Origin: Casuarius casuarius
Taxonomy: Eukaryota; Chordata; Aves; Casuariiformes; Casuariidae
Reading direction: 5' to 3'
Assembly (NCBI GenBank): GCA_003342895.1
Contig: PTFA01000301.1
Span: 248,001-312,000, forward strand
DNA length: 64,000 bases
The notes beneath the pieces were generated by a model. The model did no database searches and had not been told where the DNA came from. It was given only the letters and a program-made list of their open reading frames with translations. Made by a program: the position numbers and the translations under genes. Below, one piece after another: positions 34,990-47,200 of this stretch (position 1 is the stretch's first letter; each line of letters begins with the position of its first letter).

Positions 34990-35185
34990 TCATGTAATAG
35001 ATCACGAGCACTTCAGTATCAGACAATGCTTTTTAATTAATTTCCTAATTGGCAATTACTAACCCAAAAGTATTTATTAAGAGTAAGATTAAATTAAGAA
35101 CTAACTTAATTGAATTATTATTCTTACAGATTTGCTTGCTGTTGACATTTATCATTATTTTCTATTAACAGAAAGAAGCTAATTT
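34990..35185. promoter_or_regulatory. Candidate conserved non-coding element rich in homeodomain-type sites
   Basis: TTAATTAA (35033-35040), CCTAATTGGC (from 35044), GCAATTACTAAC and several further ATTA words occur within 200 bp. The density of TAATT/ATTA cores exceeds that of neighbouring AT-rich DNA. High A/T content makes such words cheap, so this is weak evidence. Confidence 0.22.
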
Positions 35186-35189
35186 TTTA

Positions 35190-36280
35190 CCAGCATATCA
35201 TTATTACTGATTTTATACATACATCTAGGTCAATATATTTCACAGTTTAACTTCAATATATAGTAAAAACACTTGGATGCTTTGCCTGAAATTTGTCATG
35301 AAGGCTTATGACAAAAATTACTGAAAAATGTATCCACTGAATCTTATATTCTTATTTTCTGCTTTATGCTGGCATAATATGAATATTTAATCATTCAAAA
35401 TTATTTGTTTATTTTTGAGCTCTAAATTCCTTCATAATACATACGAAGAAATACATACACATACATATAAATATTTGATTTACAAAATTTTAATTCACTA
35501 CTTGTGTGATAAAGTGCCTGTTTATCCACGCACAACCAATAAGCCATATAAACTTAAAATATCTGTACCTAATAAAATGCACTTTGAACAGACTTAAGTT
35601 CCAGTTCTTATAAATAAATATCAACTGTTTAGATTTTTACTTCAAGTAACCTTAAATAAGCTTGGTCAAGTGAAAAAATACTTTTTTTCCACCAATGAAT
35701 ATTGTTAAACATGTTCTTTCTACATGGTCATATACGAGAGCAGCTAACAAATTTTCACTTTCATATACGATAAACTAGATGAAAATAGGTAGTTCACAAA
35801 TTAAATGCTTATTTACTTGCTTACTGTATGACAAGCTAAAAGAGGATTTTTTCATTAAATGAGGCAAATTATGTTTAAATTAAGTCCATTAATATGGACT
35901 TAATGGATGCTAAGACAGTGAGTCAAACAAACAGTGAATTACCAAAAAGAATTAAAAATTCAAGTAAAGCATTCCTAACAGTAATATTTAGTGTCAACAT
36001 ATTTGGACTAGCAAATCAAACACCTGCCCAAGCTAAATAGTGGTTTGTTACAGAGCTTAAAAACACTTTCTCAAGCATGTAGCTGATATAAAGTACTGTG
36101 GCAAATTCTAAAAATAATTGCTATCTGAAAAAGAGCCAGACTACTTTCTTATCTGTGGAATATTTCAACTTCATGAGATTAGAATAGCACAGGGGTACCC
36201 CAGAAATCTGTACAGACTTGTGGAGTCAACAGAAATATTGTGCCTTCACTCAANGACTTGACTAAGCTTCCAGTCTCGCT
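35190..36280. other. AT-rich stretch with one palindrome
   Basis: Apart from the inverted repeat at 35879-35904 and an ambiguous base at 36254, nothing stands out. The only listed frame, 35415-35597, is noise-like. Confidence 0.5.
35879..35904. repeat. 11-bp perfect inverted repeat around TAAT
   Basis: ATTAAGTCCAT (35879-35889) and ATGGACTTAAT (35894-35904) are exact complements with a four-base spacer (TAAT). This could be a cruciform or a dimeric binding site. Confidence 0.85.
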
Positions 36281-36285
36281 TCAGG

Positions 36286-36330
36286 CTCCCCCCACCTCCC
36301 CCTTTTTTTTCCCCCTCTTTTTCCACTTTT
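36286..36330 (+). repeat. Polypyrimidine tract
   Basis: About 45 bases of almost pure C and T (C-runs, T8, C5, T5), broken by only two A. This is simple sequence that can adopt triplex structure. No splice acceptor with a coding frame follows it. Confidence 0.85.
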
Positions 36331-36404
36331 CAAAGCTCCCTATGCAGCTCGTGTAAGTCACTCATTCATCAGGCCTTTGAAATGGGCATCCGCAAACAGC
36401 TATT

Positions 36405-36550
36405 GCTCTCCTTCAAGGTTATCTATAAGGTAAACTTTAAAACAAGTTTAACAACTATGCAGGCATTAAATTACAAGCCTGTAATTACAGTATTCTCAGA
36501 AGTTTGTTAAGAGATGAAGCTCTGTAATTCCATGCATATTTGTTTGGGAA
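36405..36550. promoter_or_regulatory. Candidate conserved non-coding element with 12-bp palindrome
   Basis: Contains the perfect palindrome CTGTAATTACAG (36479-36490) with a central TAATTA, the classical dimeric homeodomain recognition core, as well as GGCATTAAATTAC upstream and GTAATTCCATGCATATTTG downstream. Non-repetitive and without an open frame. Regulatory role inferred. Confidence 0.3.
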
Positions 36551-36554
36551 TTCC

Positions 36555-36635
36555 TGGAGCATTAAGTCCCAAATTCAAAAGCATACTTAGCCTCCTATCT
36601 CTTATTTAGGAGCTTAAGTTGTCAAATTTAGGGCT
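36555..36635 (+). repeat. Ancient amniote interspersed repeat fragment (unnamed)
   Basis: GGAGCATTAAGTCCCAAATT, then CAAAAGCATACTTAG, and later TTAGGAGCTTAAGT and CAAATTT follow the order of a common amniote element built from 'TTAGGAGCCTAAGTCCC' and 'TTTTCAAAAG' blocks. The two similar halves fit that internally repetitive consensus. I recognise the pattern but cannot assign a family name. Confidence 0.42.
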
Positions 36636-36639
36636 AGAT

Positions 36640-39600
36640 CAACATACTCCCTTGGGGACAGGATAAAAATTGCTCTTCGGAATCTATTAACGTGCTTTAA
36701 GAACTAAACCTTTCTCTGAGTTCCTAGAAAAAAGGTTTACACACGTTATAGTAAAATAAATGACCACAATGAGTTAATCTGTTATGTATGTAATCCTCAA
36801 AGCTGGAGCTTTCATTGTCTGCAACTAGACTTGCAGGAGAACACTTCGTAAGAAAGTACGCCTGTAAACCTAAGCTTTGGATGTCAGCTACCAACTGGCA
36901 TTCTAAACTAATGACTTTTTTCAGCTAGGAAGACCTTATGACTTGTTAGACTTTGGGGCTATGCACTCAGTGGACAGGGTCCTTGGAGTGACAGTGAAGC
37001 AGAAACAAGATGATAGTGTTAATCATATTCAAAAAGTGTGATCACCTCCAGCACCTCACAGCAAGCATTGCTACAGTATAAATTCAGTCAAGATTAAAGG
37101 GGATATCTATACTATCACATTGGCTCACAGCTTGAGCTCACACTGGAAATCAAAATCTTTGACAGCCCCCATGCTCAAATTTAGCACAAGTGAGGAATGA
37201 GACAACCAGATCATGAAGTGCAGAAACTTGCAGATGAAGTGGAAAGAACTGGCTTGAAATTACTGCTGCCCCAGAGTGGATGCAAACAGCCTGGCTCATC
37301 CCCAGACGTCCAAACAGAGCCAGCAGACTGGATGATCTTGCTCATACTTTCACGCCCTCAAATCTCATTCCCTCTTACCCTGGCCTTAATGTAGCACAAC
37401 GATAGGGATTCATGTAGTACAGATAATCTGGGCAACACAGGAATGATCAGTCTGCTGTGGGTGGGAGCAAAAGATGTTTGAGACTAGATGTATTGACAAG
37501 TTTGAGTTTTGCCCTGACCATGAGCAGCACAGACATAATGAGACAAGCTGCATATGCAGACAGCGAAGATAAAAGTACACAGAATAAAACATGACAGTAC
37601 ACTTCAGTCCATGCTCAATCTTAGATATTAAGGCAGAGTACACACATCCAAAGAAACTTCTGATCTGTATCATCAGTTACTTGCTTATTGTAACATATAA
37701 ATATTTTTGGAAGTCTACGAACTCGAAAATTTTAAAACTGTGTTTTCTAATGAGGAAGATCTGATATGCACACCAGTACTCTGATGTCCTCTCTCGTGCA
37801 AGTATTACGTCCATCTGAAGGATGTGAGAACATGCCAGTCCCTTGTACTCCTGTCAGTCTTGAGTGCTGGGTACAGGAGGAACATTGATTTAGCCTACTT
37901 AAGTATGTGTTTAGTTAGCAAGTAACAAGATTGCTTTGGATAGTGGATTTTATATATTATTTTAAAGTCAGTGTAGGTAGATTAAATCAGTTTAGAAAGA
38001 GAAGAGATAACAAATATCGTACAAATGTGGACTTTTACATTATTATAAGAATTAGAGTTGATCCACAGTAATTCTTCCGTCCATTGTTGTGAGCAGCATG
38101 TAGGACATGCACTTAATCCCCTTTTTTGAGATTATTTCTATCTTCAGCTTCTATTTGCTGCCCTATAATAGAACTCTCTGAAAACAGCTGAGTTACGGAT
38201 ATAATAAAGAAATAGGACCATGCGTAGAAAGTGCTAAAACTATTGAAAACAAAGCTTGACAGCTATGTTTTGGAAGTTGGGTCTATAATATTATAGCAGT
38301 TAAACGATAGTAAGGACAAAAGAACTGTACCTTTCGCTCATCTTTGCTTCTCTTTCAGTTTAGTCTTGGCTAGAGCTTTCTCTAGCTTTGTAGGACTCAA
38401 TACAGGTGACTTGTTCTATTTCTCAGTTTGCTGAAAAGATTTTTCTGCTACCAAGAAGCCCATTTGCTCTATCAGAATGTGCAGCAAGACCTCTCCTGGC
38501 ATCCTACACTCTTTTTCTGTTCTGAAAGGGCTTGTCAAGGTACAAGATGACACACACCAAGTCATCACATTTCCTTTCTCTGTGCCTCCAGCCCAGAAGA
38601 AGGTTTCGGCAGCAACAACATTCTGTTTTTCTTTGCATTGTTTTTTCTATTTATTTGTGTTGTGTTGCTGCCACTGTGACTTAATTTGTGCAACTGACGG
38701 TATTGTCTCACCCACTTTCCTCCTGCCAGCAGGGAAGGAATTAATTCTTGGCACTGATGGCTGCTAGTGAGTTTGTAAGGGTAAACATTTTCGTTTTATT
38801 TAACTCATTTTTATTCCTTCTATCCTATCCTCTAGAATTGGCATTAATACCCCACAGGCAAACGAAATACAATGTTCTAAAACTACTTATTTGCTATTTA
38901 TTTGCTACATAAATGGTTTTCATTCTTCTTTACCTCTCAGCAAGCTACTCACCATACTTTTTTGAAAACTGAGAAAACGTTATGTACAACATAGAGTCAA
39001 AAATCCCTTTTTCATTCACAAAAGAGGACAGGGCATGTGGAGAGAGGGAAAAAGAGAGATTCCACCAACTGCAAATGCCTTGGAATGCTCTGAACTCACC
39101 TGGGAACTGCAGACACCGAAGTTTCCCTCTCAGCAGACAATTCAATTAAACTTTCCACTGCCATTTCCTAGGTGACTACTCTCACCACCAATTCCTTGGT
39201 TATTCTGAGGTAGATGTTTCTTGATTTCCAACCACTGCTTTTTGTATAAATAATTACAAATTCATTTGGCCACATAGGGAGAGAAAAGATACTGTCTTAC
39301 TGGTAAAGACTCTGAAGATGGGTCTTGCAACACCCAGATCAAAAGCCCTTCATCAGCAACTATTCAATTACTTTACATATGGTAGAACGACTCTTACAGC
39401 TTGAAAAAGACCAGCTTCAGAGTAGCAGTACAGCATGATGCTAGCTACTGGCCTTCTAATTCATATCAGAGACTTTTGGATTGAAATAATCAAAACTTTC
39501 TGAAAACAACTTCAAAATAATCCAAAGTTCTTTTCCGTCTAGTGTAGTAAGAAATAAGATGCATGCTTGAACCAGACAGTACTCAAAGCGAGCTAAGAAT

Positions 39601-41090
39601 GAACAAAAACAGACAGGTAATTTTGATCTCTCTTCTCCCGTGTTTAACCTCTTTACCCCAATTCCCTTTCTCCATCAGCTAGAACACTGACGACTTTAAA
39701 TCTAAGGCGTTTTATAAGCCATTTCCACTCATTGTGGCACCTTCTTACTTTTTGTGCTGTCAGTGAAGTTCAGATTTTGGCAAAGTAGTGCCCATCCACC
39801 TACAGTGAGTCCTCAGAAATAAGAAAGACCCCTTAGCAGTGCTCCCAGGGGCACTGTGACGTGGGAGGTTAAATGGGGTTGCAATTTTCAGCTAAAACAG
39901 AGAAAGAGAAGAGGAGACCATCATTGGTATTTCCTTATATTGTTCTCCCAGCCAGAGGTTTCTGTCCTAGCAATGGCATTGATATGACTTTCCAAAAAGT
40001 CAGTATGACAAGAGAAGAGGACAGGGATGTAGGACTTGTTTCAAGTTTAAGGTATTTCGTCTTTGCGGCTGACAGGCTGAAGAGAACAGCACCACAGGCA
40101 GCAGAAATGGGTCAAGCTCTGGCGATGGGACATCACACTGTGAAGAAAAGTACTGAAGGGGAGAATCTTTAACATCACAAAATACAGAGTTTTTTTTTTT
40201 TTTTAATTCAGAAATGTGATTAGAGATTGAAGAGTTGCTTCTAAGGTGGCACAGTGAAAAGGTTTTTTAAGGACTAGGCAAGAGACACAAGAAAAGTTAA
40301 AAAAAGGAAAAAGAAAGAAAATACATTTTTGCAGAGCATCTAGGTAATCTTGAATAAATGTTAGAGAACAGTAAACATAAATGAGATAATTTATAACCTA
40401 AGACTATGTAATGGAAAGAGGCAGTTCTTCAGTAGCCATGTGATATGCAGTACTGGAAACAAGCAGAAATCAAGATAAAATGAACAAAGCTGCGTTTAGG
40501 AATTCTGAGACTTAAAAAAAAATCCCCTAGAAACTACACACACATACACAATACCATTTCTTGTGATGAATAGATAAAATTCCCTTCTAATACAAACAGT
40601 TGCTTTTATTACCAGAGAGGAAACCTTTGGAATCCTTCATAGAGACCAGAGCATCTGATTTTTTTTTTCTAAAGCTACAAATCCTGACAGTCCAGCAGAG
40701 GGTAACCAAAGATTCAGGGCTTCTAATTATTCAAAAAATTTAAAGATAGTAAGCCTGTCATCTTTGACAAAGAGAAGCAGGGGGAGATCAGCAAGACAAA
40801 CTGTTCCAAAGAGAATAAAAAGGCAAATTGTTAGAACTACACTGCAGCTACCATCAAAAAAATTAAAAAAAGCAAATAAAAGAAACACAGAAAAAAAGGC
40901 ATTAAACTAAAGAAGAAAGAGTCAGGATGACATAGAGATATAAACAGAATGCATATTTTGTAGGGCTAATGGTCTAGAAAGTGAATAGGAGGTGCCAGTG
41001 AATAGAGGCAGTGCATTAAATCCTGACACCTACTCAGTGATGGTCTTAATTTCCGCCGTTGTGCTTTAAAAGACATACTATTCCACTGTC
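36640..41090. other. Long non-coding stretch
   Basis: Nothing gene-like is visible in 4.4 kb. It contains a T15 run (40190-40204), purine-rich A/G tracts at 40285-40325 and 40855-40925, and scattered unrecognised frames of up to 99 codons (for example 39873-40172 plus). Confidence 0.5.
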
Positions 41091-41109
41091 TTTCAGGCAG
41101 GCGTTCTGG

Positions 41110-41245
41110 CAATAGCCTCTTGCCCCTGCCATATAGTAGCTATCTTTGTCGCCATTTATCCTAATTAACAACAGTAACTATTACTAGTTAATATTGTTAT
41201 TGTACTACTAGTAAAACTGCCTGTTTTTTCATGCTGCAGTTTCAC
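41110..41245. promoter_or_regulatory. Possible conserved non-coding element (weak)
   Basis: A cluster of TCCTAATTAACAACAG, TACTAGTTAATATTG and ACTACTAGTAAAAC words, with an ACTAGT palindrome core, just upstream of the ordinary AT-rich DNA at 41.3 kb. Very tentative. Confidence 0.15.
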
Positions 41246-41482
41246 AGATTCCTTTTATCAGTATGAGAAATATTTACACAGGGAAAAACAGTCTTACTGA
41301 GTGAGTGAGTCCCCCTCAAAGACAGAAAGGATGAAAAAACATGATAGGTTTAGGAACGAGTCCAAGGAAATGACTTTTTCCCTTTCACTTTCTCAAGACA
41401 GTATAAAAGGTACTTTTCATCAGGCAAATTCTAAAACTAACAGGTCTGAGGAAAAAAAAGCTTTAGAAAAGATAATGGAGAA

Positions 41483-41551
41483 AAAGTAACATCTTTTAAT
41501 GTGTGTTAATGCATGTTAATGTATGTTTAGATGTTAAAAGTAACATCTAAA
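41483..41551 (+). repeat. Composite tandem repeat plus hairpin
   Basis: Three exact-length 10-bp units, TTAATGTGTG, TTAATGCATG and TTAATGTATG (41496-41525), run straight into a perfect 11-bp inverted repeat: TTTAGATGTTA (41526-41536), loop AAAG, TAACATCTAAA (41541-41551). The word AAAGTAACATCT lies on both sides (41483-41494 and 41537-41548), 54 bp apart. The unit therefore combines a direct flanking repeat, an internal tandem array and a hairpin. A template-switch origin during replication would explain all three. Confidence 0.8.
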
Positions 41552-41559
41552 AATGAACA

Positions 41560-42560
41560 ACCTCATCTTAGAACTCTGTCAGCATGATTTGGCAATTTTT
41601 AGGACAAACACAATTTTGAAGCGAGTCCTTTGGAAAGAAAAGTTTGCCAAGTTGGAATCAAATTGAAAACACCTTTGAATGACAAATACAAACACCTGTT
41701 GAATTCAAGAGCAGTGATCACAGGACTAGTGCTCCAAAGGAGTGCTCCCTTAGGCACTCCAGAATAAATTTGCCTCTAATGTGTCTGTATTTCTCCAATA
41801 TGCAGGATAAAGAGACACTCACTTATGTAGATCTGTAGGGTTTTTATTGGGTGGATTGACTTCTTGTGAAAACAAGCAGACCACCCATCAGCCCCTACTG
41901 CCCAGGGCAGCACAAAAGGCGTGAGAAAGGCAAGTTCTACCACACATAACGCTCTTCTTCCCTGGCTTTTCAGTTCCCATGCATATGCCCTTATACGATG
42001 GACCACTTTTGAGAATACTGATTCTTCTCGCCTACCTGAAACTGCACAGAAAATCCTCTTTCACCTTCATGCAGAGGCAGTCAAGGAAACTTTACACTGC
42101 TTATGCCACCCAGCACTGTACAAAAGAGGATCTGTGTTTTAATCTTTTCAAACACTTGCAGGGCAACTTGTATTCCTTTGCTAGCCTATAACATAAGTAA
42201 GACTGTCTTCCCAATAATTATTTTAAAAAAATAATTTCTTAGGGCTTGATTTCCAATTCAATCCCACAATAAATCTAGTAAGAAATTTATATGACTTAAT
42301 TTAAAGCATCAAATTGAATGATTTAGCTTTGTGTAAATGTAATGAGCCATTTCATAAAATCAATAACATAGTAAAGTATAAACTAAATTACTATAAATGA
42401 AAGCAATAAAAAAGGAACTCCTCTGTAGTAGAGGGGTGACACTTGATTAATGGGTCATTGTTGCAGGTTGCAACAGAGCAGGCAGAAGATACTCGGATGA
42501 AATTTCCAGAGGTACAAAGGTTCGTTGCTCAGCACGCATAGATCATGTATGCTAGGAATC
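41560..42560. other. Non-coding stretch, nothing firm
   Basis: A reverse-strand AATAAAAA at 41841-41847 within a moderately GC-rich block recalls a polyadenylation signal, but no transcript or LTR structure around it could be supported. Overlapping frames at 41776-42191 are unrecognised. Confidence 0.45.
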
Positions 42561-42566
42561 TAAAAC

Positions 42567-42601
42567 AGTATATCCACTCTTCTGTAAGGAATGGATATAC
42601 T
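42567..42601. repeat. 10-bp perfect inverted repeat, 15-base loop
   Basis: AGTATATCCA (42567-42576) and TGGATATACT (42592-42601) are exact complements. The loop is CTCTTCTGTAAGGAA. It is too short for a microRNA precursor. Confidence 0.8.
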
Positions 42602-42840
42602 CTCAAAAACATAAGCTGTTGGGGTTAGACCCTTACTTTCCATGGAGGTTAGTCCACGTGGGCCAGGGGACTGAGCACGGTACCATTGAAAACATATTCA
42701 GTTACAACCCTCCTAAGAGACGTACGGACGTGGAGGCATACAGGCAGATGGGAGCTCACCCACTCGTGCTGCAGATTGATGCTCTTTGAGGCATCCCTTG
42801 TCCAAAAGCCATGTACCAGTGCTCACACGGACTTGTGTGG

Positions 42841-42960
42841 TCCTTGTCCCTGGTTTGGGCACGGTGCTGCGTGCAGCTGGCCCCGGGAACCACAGCAGCC
42901 GCAGACGTGGCCAGCCGGCGCACGGGCAGAAAGAGACCATCTCTGTCTGCATAACCGGCG
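42841..42960. other. CpG-dense islet
   Basis: By hand count 120 bp contain 10 CpGs at about 67% GC, observed/expected near 0.75. It includes CTGCGTGC (42867-42874), shared with two other islets. Short frames on both strands over it (42686-43012) reflect GC content. No core promoter element was seen. Confidence 0.45.
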
Positions 42961-43019
42961 TCATTAGGGGCTGTCTGTCCTTAAAAAACACAGTCTCTAA
43001 TATATGAGTCAACTGGTAA

Positions 43020-43945
43020 GCTGCATTTATAGGAATAGTGTTAAAATTTATTGGTCTATATTTTCCACAAATAAAATCTGAATAAATTCCAATACCTTAT
43101 AACAAAATTACATGCTAATTCTTCCAGTGAATATGTAATATAGTTGGAATACCGCTATTTGGACAGATGACTACTCTTAAACACTTGCTAACCAACAAAC
43201 ATGAAGCGCTAAAGTGCATATGGAAGTGTGACAAGTATAGTTTATTACTTATACTGTATCCCACATAACTGTAAATGCTCTTTAGTCTATTTTTAGAGGT
43301 AACAGAACCTTAAATCCTTAATCTATACAAGGGAGACTTCTAGACAACCAGTGCTCATTTTCCAGTAGATTATGAGGACTTTGTAAACTGCTGTTTTTTC
43401 ACATTTTGCAGTGGAAATTTGTGAAATTATTTTTAGTTATCGAAAATATTTATCTGAATGTCTTCTAAAATATCCACTCAAGGCTTCTCCCTTCAGTGAC
43501 AATAATAGTTCTAGCCACTAGAACACACCATAACTGCGTGAACACATCTATACTCTTGAATTTTCTCCTATTCCAGCCGTTGGGACTATTTCAAGATGGT
43601 CTTGCTCTGTACCTTTGTGCTTCAGAGACAACAGAGGTTTGCAATTCAGTAGCACAGTTCAGATTTATGAAAATATATATTCAGATATATGAAAAATTCC
43701 TCCAAACTTTAAGCTCTACTTATAAAAATTGAGTTCCAGACCTAAACTCCTGGGTCTAAGCCAGACTAATAATTCAACATTTATAAATGCTGCATCTATT
43801 TTTCTTCTCTCCTTTCCTTTATGGAAATACTATATACTCAGAAATCTTCAGAAAAGCTTAATGCTTAATTACATGGATGGAAATCCATTTGCAAACATGC
43901 ATAATAGTACCATACGCTTGCACAGATATATCACTGCGTGCATTA
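43020..43945. other. AT-rich stretch, nothing recognised
   Basis: Frames of 78 and 86 codons (43496-43732, 43729-43989) are unrecognised. The second runs into the microsatellite that follows. Confidence 0.5.
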
Positions 43946-43948
43946 AAA

Positions 43949-44209
43949 ATTATATATACATATATACGTGTACGTATGTAAATATATAACATATATGTAT
44001 CTATATTGTACAATGGCAAACGTGTACAAATGGGGAAATATGTTAAGAAATTATAATGACATATATATTTCATATAACTATATACTAAAATACATATTTT
44101 AGATAATATATATAATATGAAGTATGAAAATATTTAAAATATAACCATATGACCATATATAATGCATATATATTATTTACTATATGTCACATATATGTCT
44201 CTATATGCC
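43949..44209 (+). repeat. Long degenerate TA-rich microsatellite region
   Basis: Two blocks of alternating TATATA, ACATATATG and ATATATAAT words (43949-44008 and 44059-44209) with a short non-repetitive interval between. The decay of the units indicates age. Such DNA is prone to unpairing and to assembly error. Confidence 0.75.
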
Positions 44210-44214
44210 AATTC

Positions 44215-47200
44215 AGAGCACAAGCAACTAATTAGCTAATAAATTATATTTAGAATTAAAATACGACTATATTAAACCCTTATGTCTTGATCCTGCTATG
44301 AGTAATCCATATGCTTACTCTAGCTGATATCAACTTTAAATATTTACTGAAATGAATGAGATTTGGGGTGTAGCTTTAGGTGCAGCCTAAGTACTAAATA
44401 CATACAGCCATGTTACAATCAAAAGGGTATCTTATCCTACAAGTTTCATAAAATTTATTAGCAAATAACTAGTATAAATATAATATGTAAGCACACTGCA
44501 TATCAGCATCACTATCTATAGTGAAGTAAGTGGACTGATTTATCTATTATTTTACATTTATGTTACAAATGCTATTTACACTACAGACATTTGATCTTAC
44601 GTAAAAATCATTTCTACTCATTTTTGCCCTATAGCACCTTCAGAATTTGAAAAGCATCATGCTAATTACATTAAGTATTCAAAAAAGTGTTCAGAATGCC
44701 AAGACCCTGGATATTTTTTAATGCTATTTCTGACACTTCATGTGCAACACCAAATGTTATCAATGTATTCAGCTTTCCTCTACTTTGAGGAATCATTCTC
44801 TCCTAACATTTAAAAGCAATCTTCCTTGGCCCACCACTGAATGCCCTTAAGATCACTCTGAAGAAAACGTTTTTCATAAAAAGAAATTAAAAGCTAATAA
44901 ATACAGAGATTTCAAAAAATAGTTTTAAATCTATGCTATCTATGCTATCTCATTTTCAGATTAGGGCAGTATCCAATCAGGTCCTTAATCAGGCTCATTC
45001 ATTAACTGGCTGGGCTAGGATAGCTAGAGGTATTTTACCCATAGAATTAACAGCTTAGAGAAAGGCAAGAGATGAAGCACCTCATATTCACCACAAAGCA
45101 GAATGAAACAAAGAGCAACGTTTCCTTTGGTTTCCGGTCAGTTCATTCTGCACCAGCAGGCGCGCACCAAGGACGTCCGACCAAAGGAAAGGCAACCCAA
45201 GAAACGGGAGGGAAAGCTTCAGCAAGACAAAGAGAGATTCAAAACCACCAAAAGCTACTAAAATACAAACCCCACAAATTTCTACTACGATAAAAACCTC
45301 AGGCCCTGCCTCCTCTCAAAAGACACCCTTCAGATATCCCACAGATATCCCCGATGAAACCCAACAGTGGTCACAGCCCTGGAGTCTATCCAGCGATTCG
45401 CATGGAAGGAATCGCTCTCCAGGACTGCAGGCGCACGATCCACAGCTTACACCAAACATGTTTGTTCTTGTAGTCGGACAATACTTCTGACTTCAAAAAC
45501 AACCCAAAATGCAAACTATTACATTAGTGGAAAACAGCTGTGATTAAGGGAAAAGGAGAATGCCAAAGGCAGAAAGTGTCTCAATCTACAATCCTACTTG
45601 GAAAGCACAGACGAACATGAAAAGCAAAAACATAGGTCAGCCTCAGGCCAGAACAGATTAATAGAGGGAAACAATCAATGATCTGAAAAAAGCTATGTGC
45701 AAAATCAAGCCACATGCTCACTGAGTTACAGATTTATAGCCAAATCCAGATCTTAAATTTGCCTCTAAAATGGACAAATGATGGAGGGCCACGAGTCTTT
45801 TCCAAAGGCAAAGCTGTTCACCTACTATTATTTCTTAATAACGGTGGAAAGAGAGACATCTAGCTGCTAAAAAGAAATTAGCAGGATACAATGTAAACAC
45901 CCCAATTTAACAGCAGGACCATGATGGTTCAGGGTTTTGAACCACATAAACGCAACAACTTGTCTATACTGCGTGTCCATTTCACACCTGCCAAAGTCAA
46001 AGCAAATGCACTAAGAAAATTTGGCTATATATGGTTTTATTTTCCACATAAACTCTACAAGGGTGGCTAATGCTCTGCTTTAATCAATCTCATTTCCACC
46101 ACGGTGTCCCTGTCTTTGCCACTGATATGCTCTGCCTTGGGACCTTCACTAAGAATACTTTTTGGGTGTGCAAAGTTTTTTGAGATCTTCATAAGAAATG
46201 ATCCAGATCTGAATACTACGGTTCAGGTCAACGGTTTACTGTTACCCCTAATGTAAGTTAGCATTCTTCAAAGAACTAAATATATATAATATGTAGAATA
46301 TGTCCTGCCTTTACATATGTAAGGGATGGAATATATTATATACAAGCATTGAGCCTTTTCAATAGATCAGCTTTTTTCTAAAGCTGAAATTATGCATTTT
46401 TGTTGTATAGTTTAAAATCGCACCATGACAAATTAACAGGGGCAAAATACAAAAAATTCATCCTAAATAACAAAGTCTTAGTACAGTATCTTACCTTTTC
46501 ACACACAACTGGTGCCCATGTAAAAGAACTAAAGGATATTATTGATTAAACAATATGCAACCAGTCACAAAACAAAGAAAGATTATCCTGAATTCCTGCA
46601 TGTGGAGAGATGTTACCTGCTGAATGATGCATACCGGTGATACTCACTTTGGGTTAAACTGGATAATTCATAAATCGCATTAAAATTTTGCCACACATGA
46701 AATGCTTGCTGTAAAACATACCACCCAGCATTTACATGTTCAGCAAGGACTACAAAAAAGACTGAAGTGGTCTTCTGCTTTTCTGTTTTTCCTTTCATAT
46801 CTACTTACCTGGTGACATGCATATCAGTGAAATGACCCGGCCCTGTGAGGCCTATTTAGCACTAAAGCAGTGATCTGCCAGCCAAAATTGCCCTAAAAAC
46901 CCACAGAAGTGCCATCACTATCAGTCACTGCTTGCAGTACCAAATGCCATGAGTGTCAATTCAATAAGCAAGGCATGCAAAACCATCTTCTTCACAAACA
47001 ACTCATGTAAAACGTCCCATTGAAATACTGTGGAAAAATCCTAGGTTGCACAATACTAAGAAAAAGCATTCTCTTACCAAAAATGTTTGTAATACTTGTC
47101 AGCTTTGACTAAATGATGAAAGTGTGTATGGATCAGCTGCCCAACAGGAAAGATGCCAATAATGGACTGCAAAGGTCTAAAGATTGTATTTGTTATTTTA

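Noticed and set aside
2265..36254. Single N bases at 2265, 15879 and 36254 as assembly gaps
   Set aside because: They are single ambiguous calls rather than scaffold gaps, and the flanking sequence is continuous.
41841..41847. Reverse-strand AATAAA as the end of a transcript or LTR
   Set aside because: No termini, TATA box or exon-like sequence could be matched with it; the hexamer is common in AT-rich DNA.
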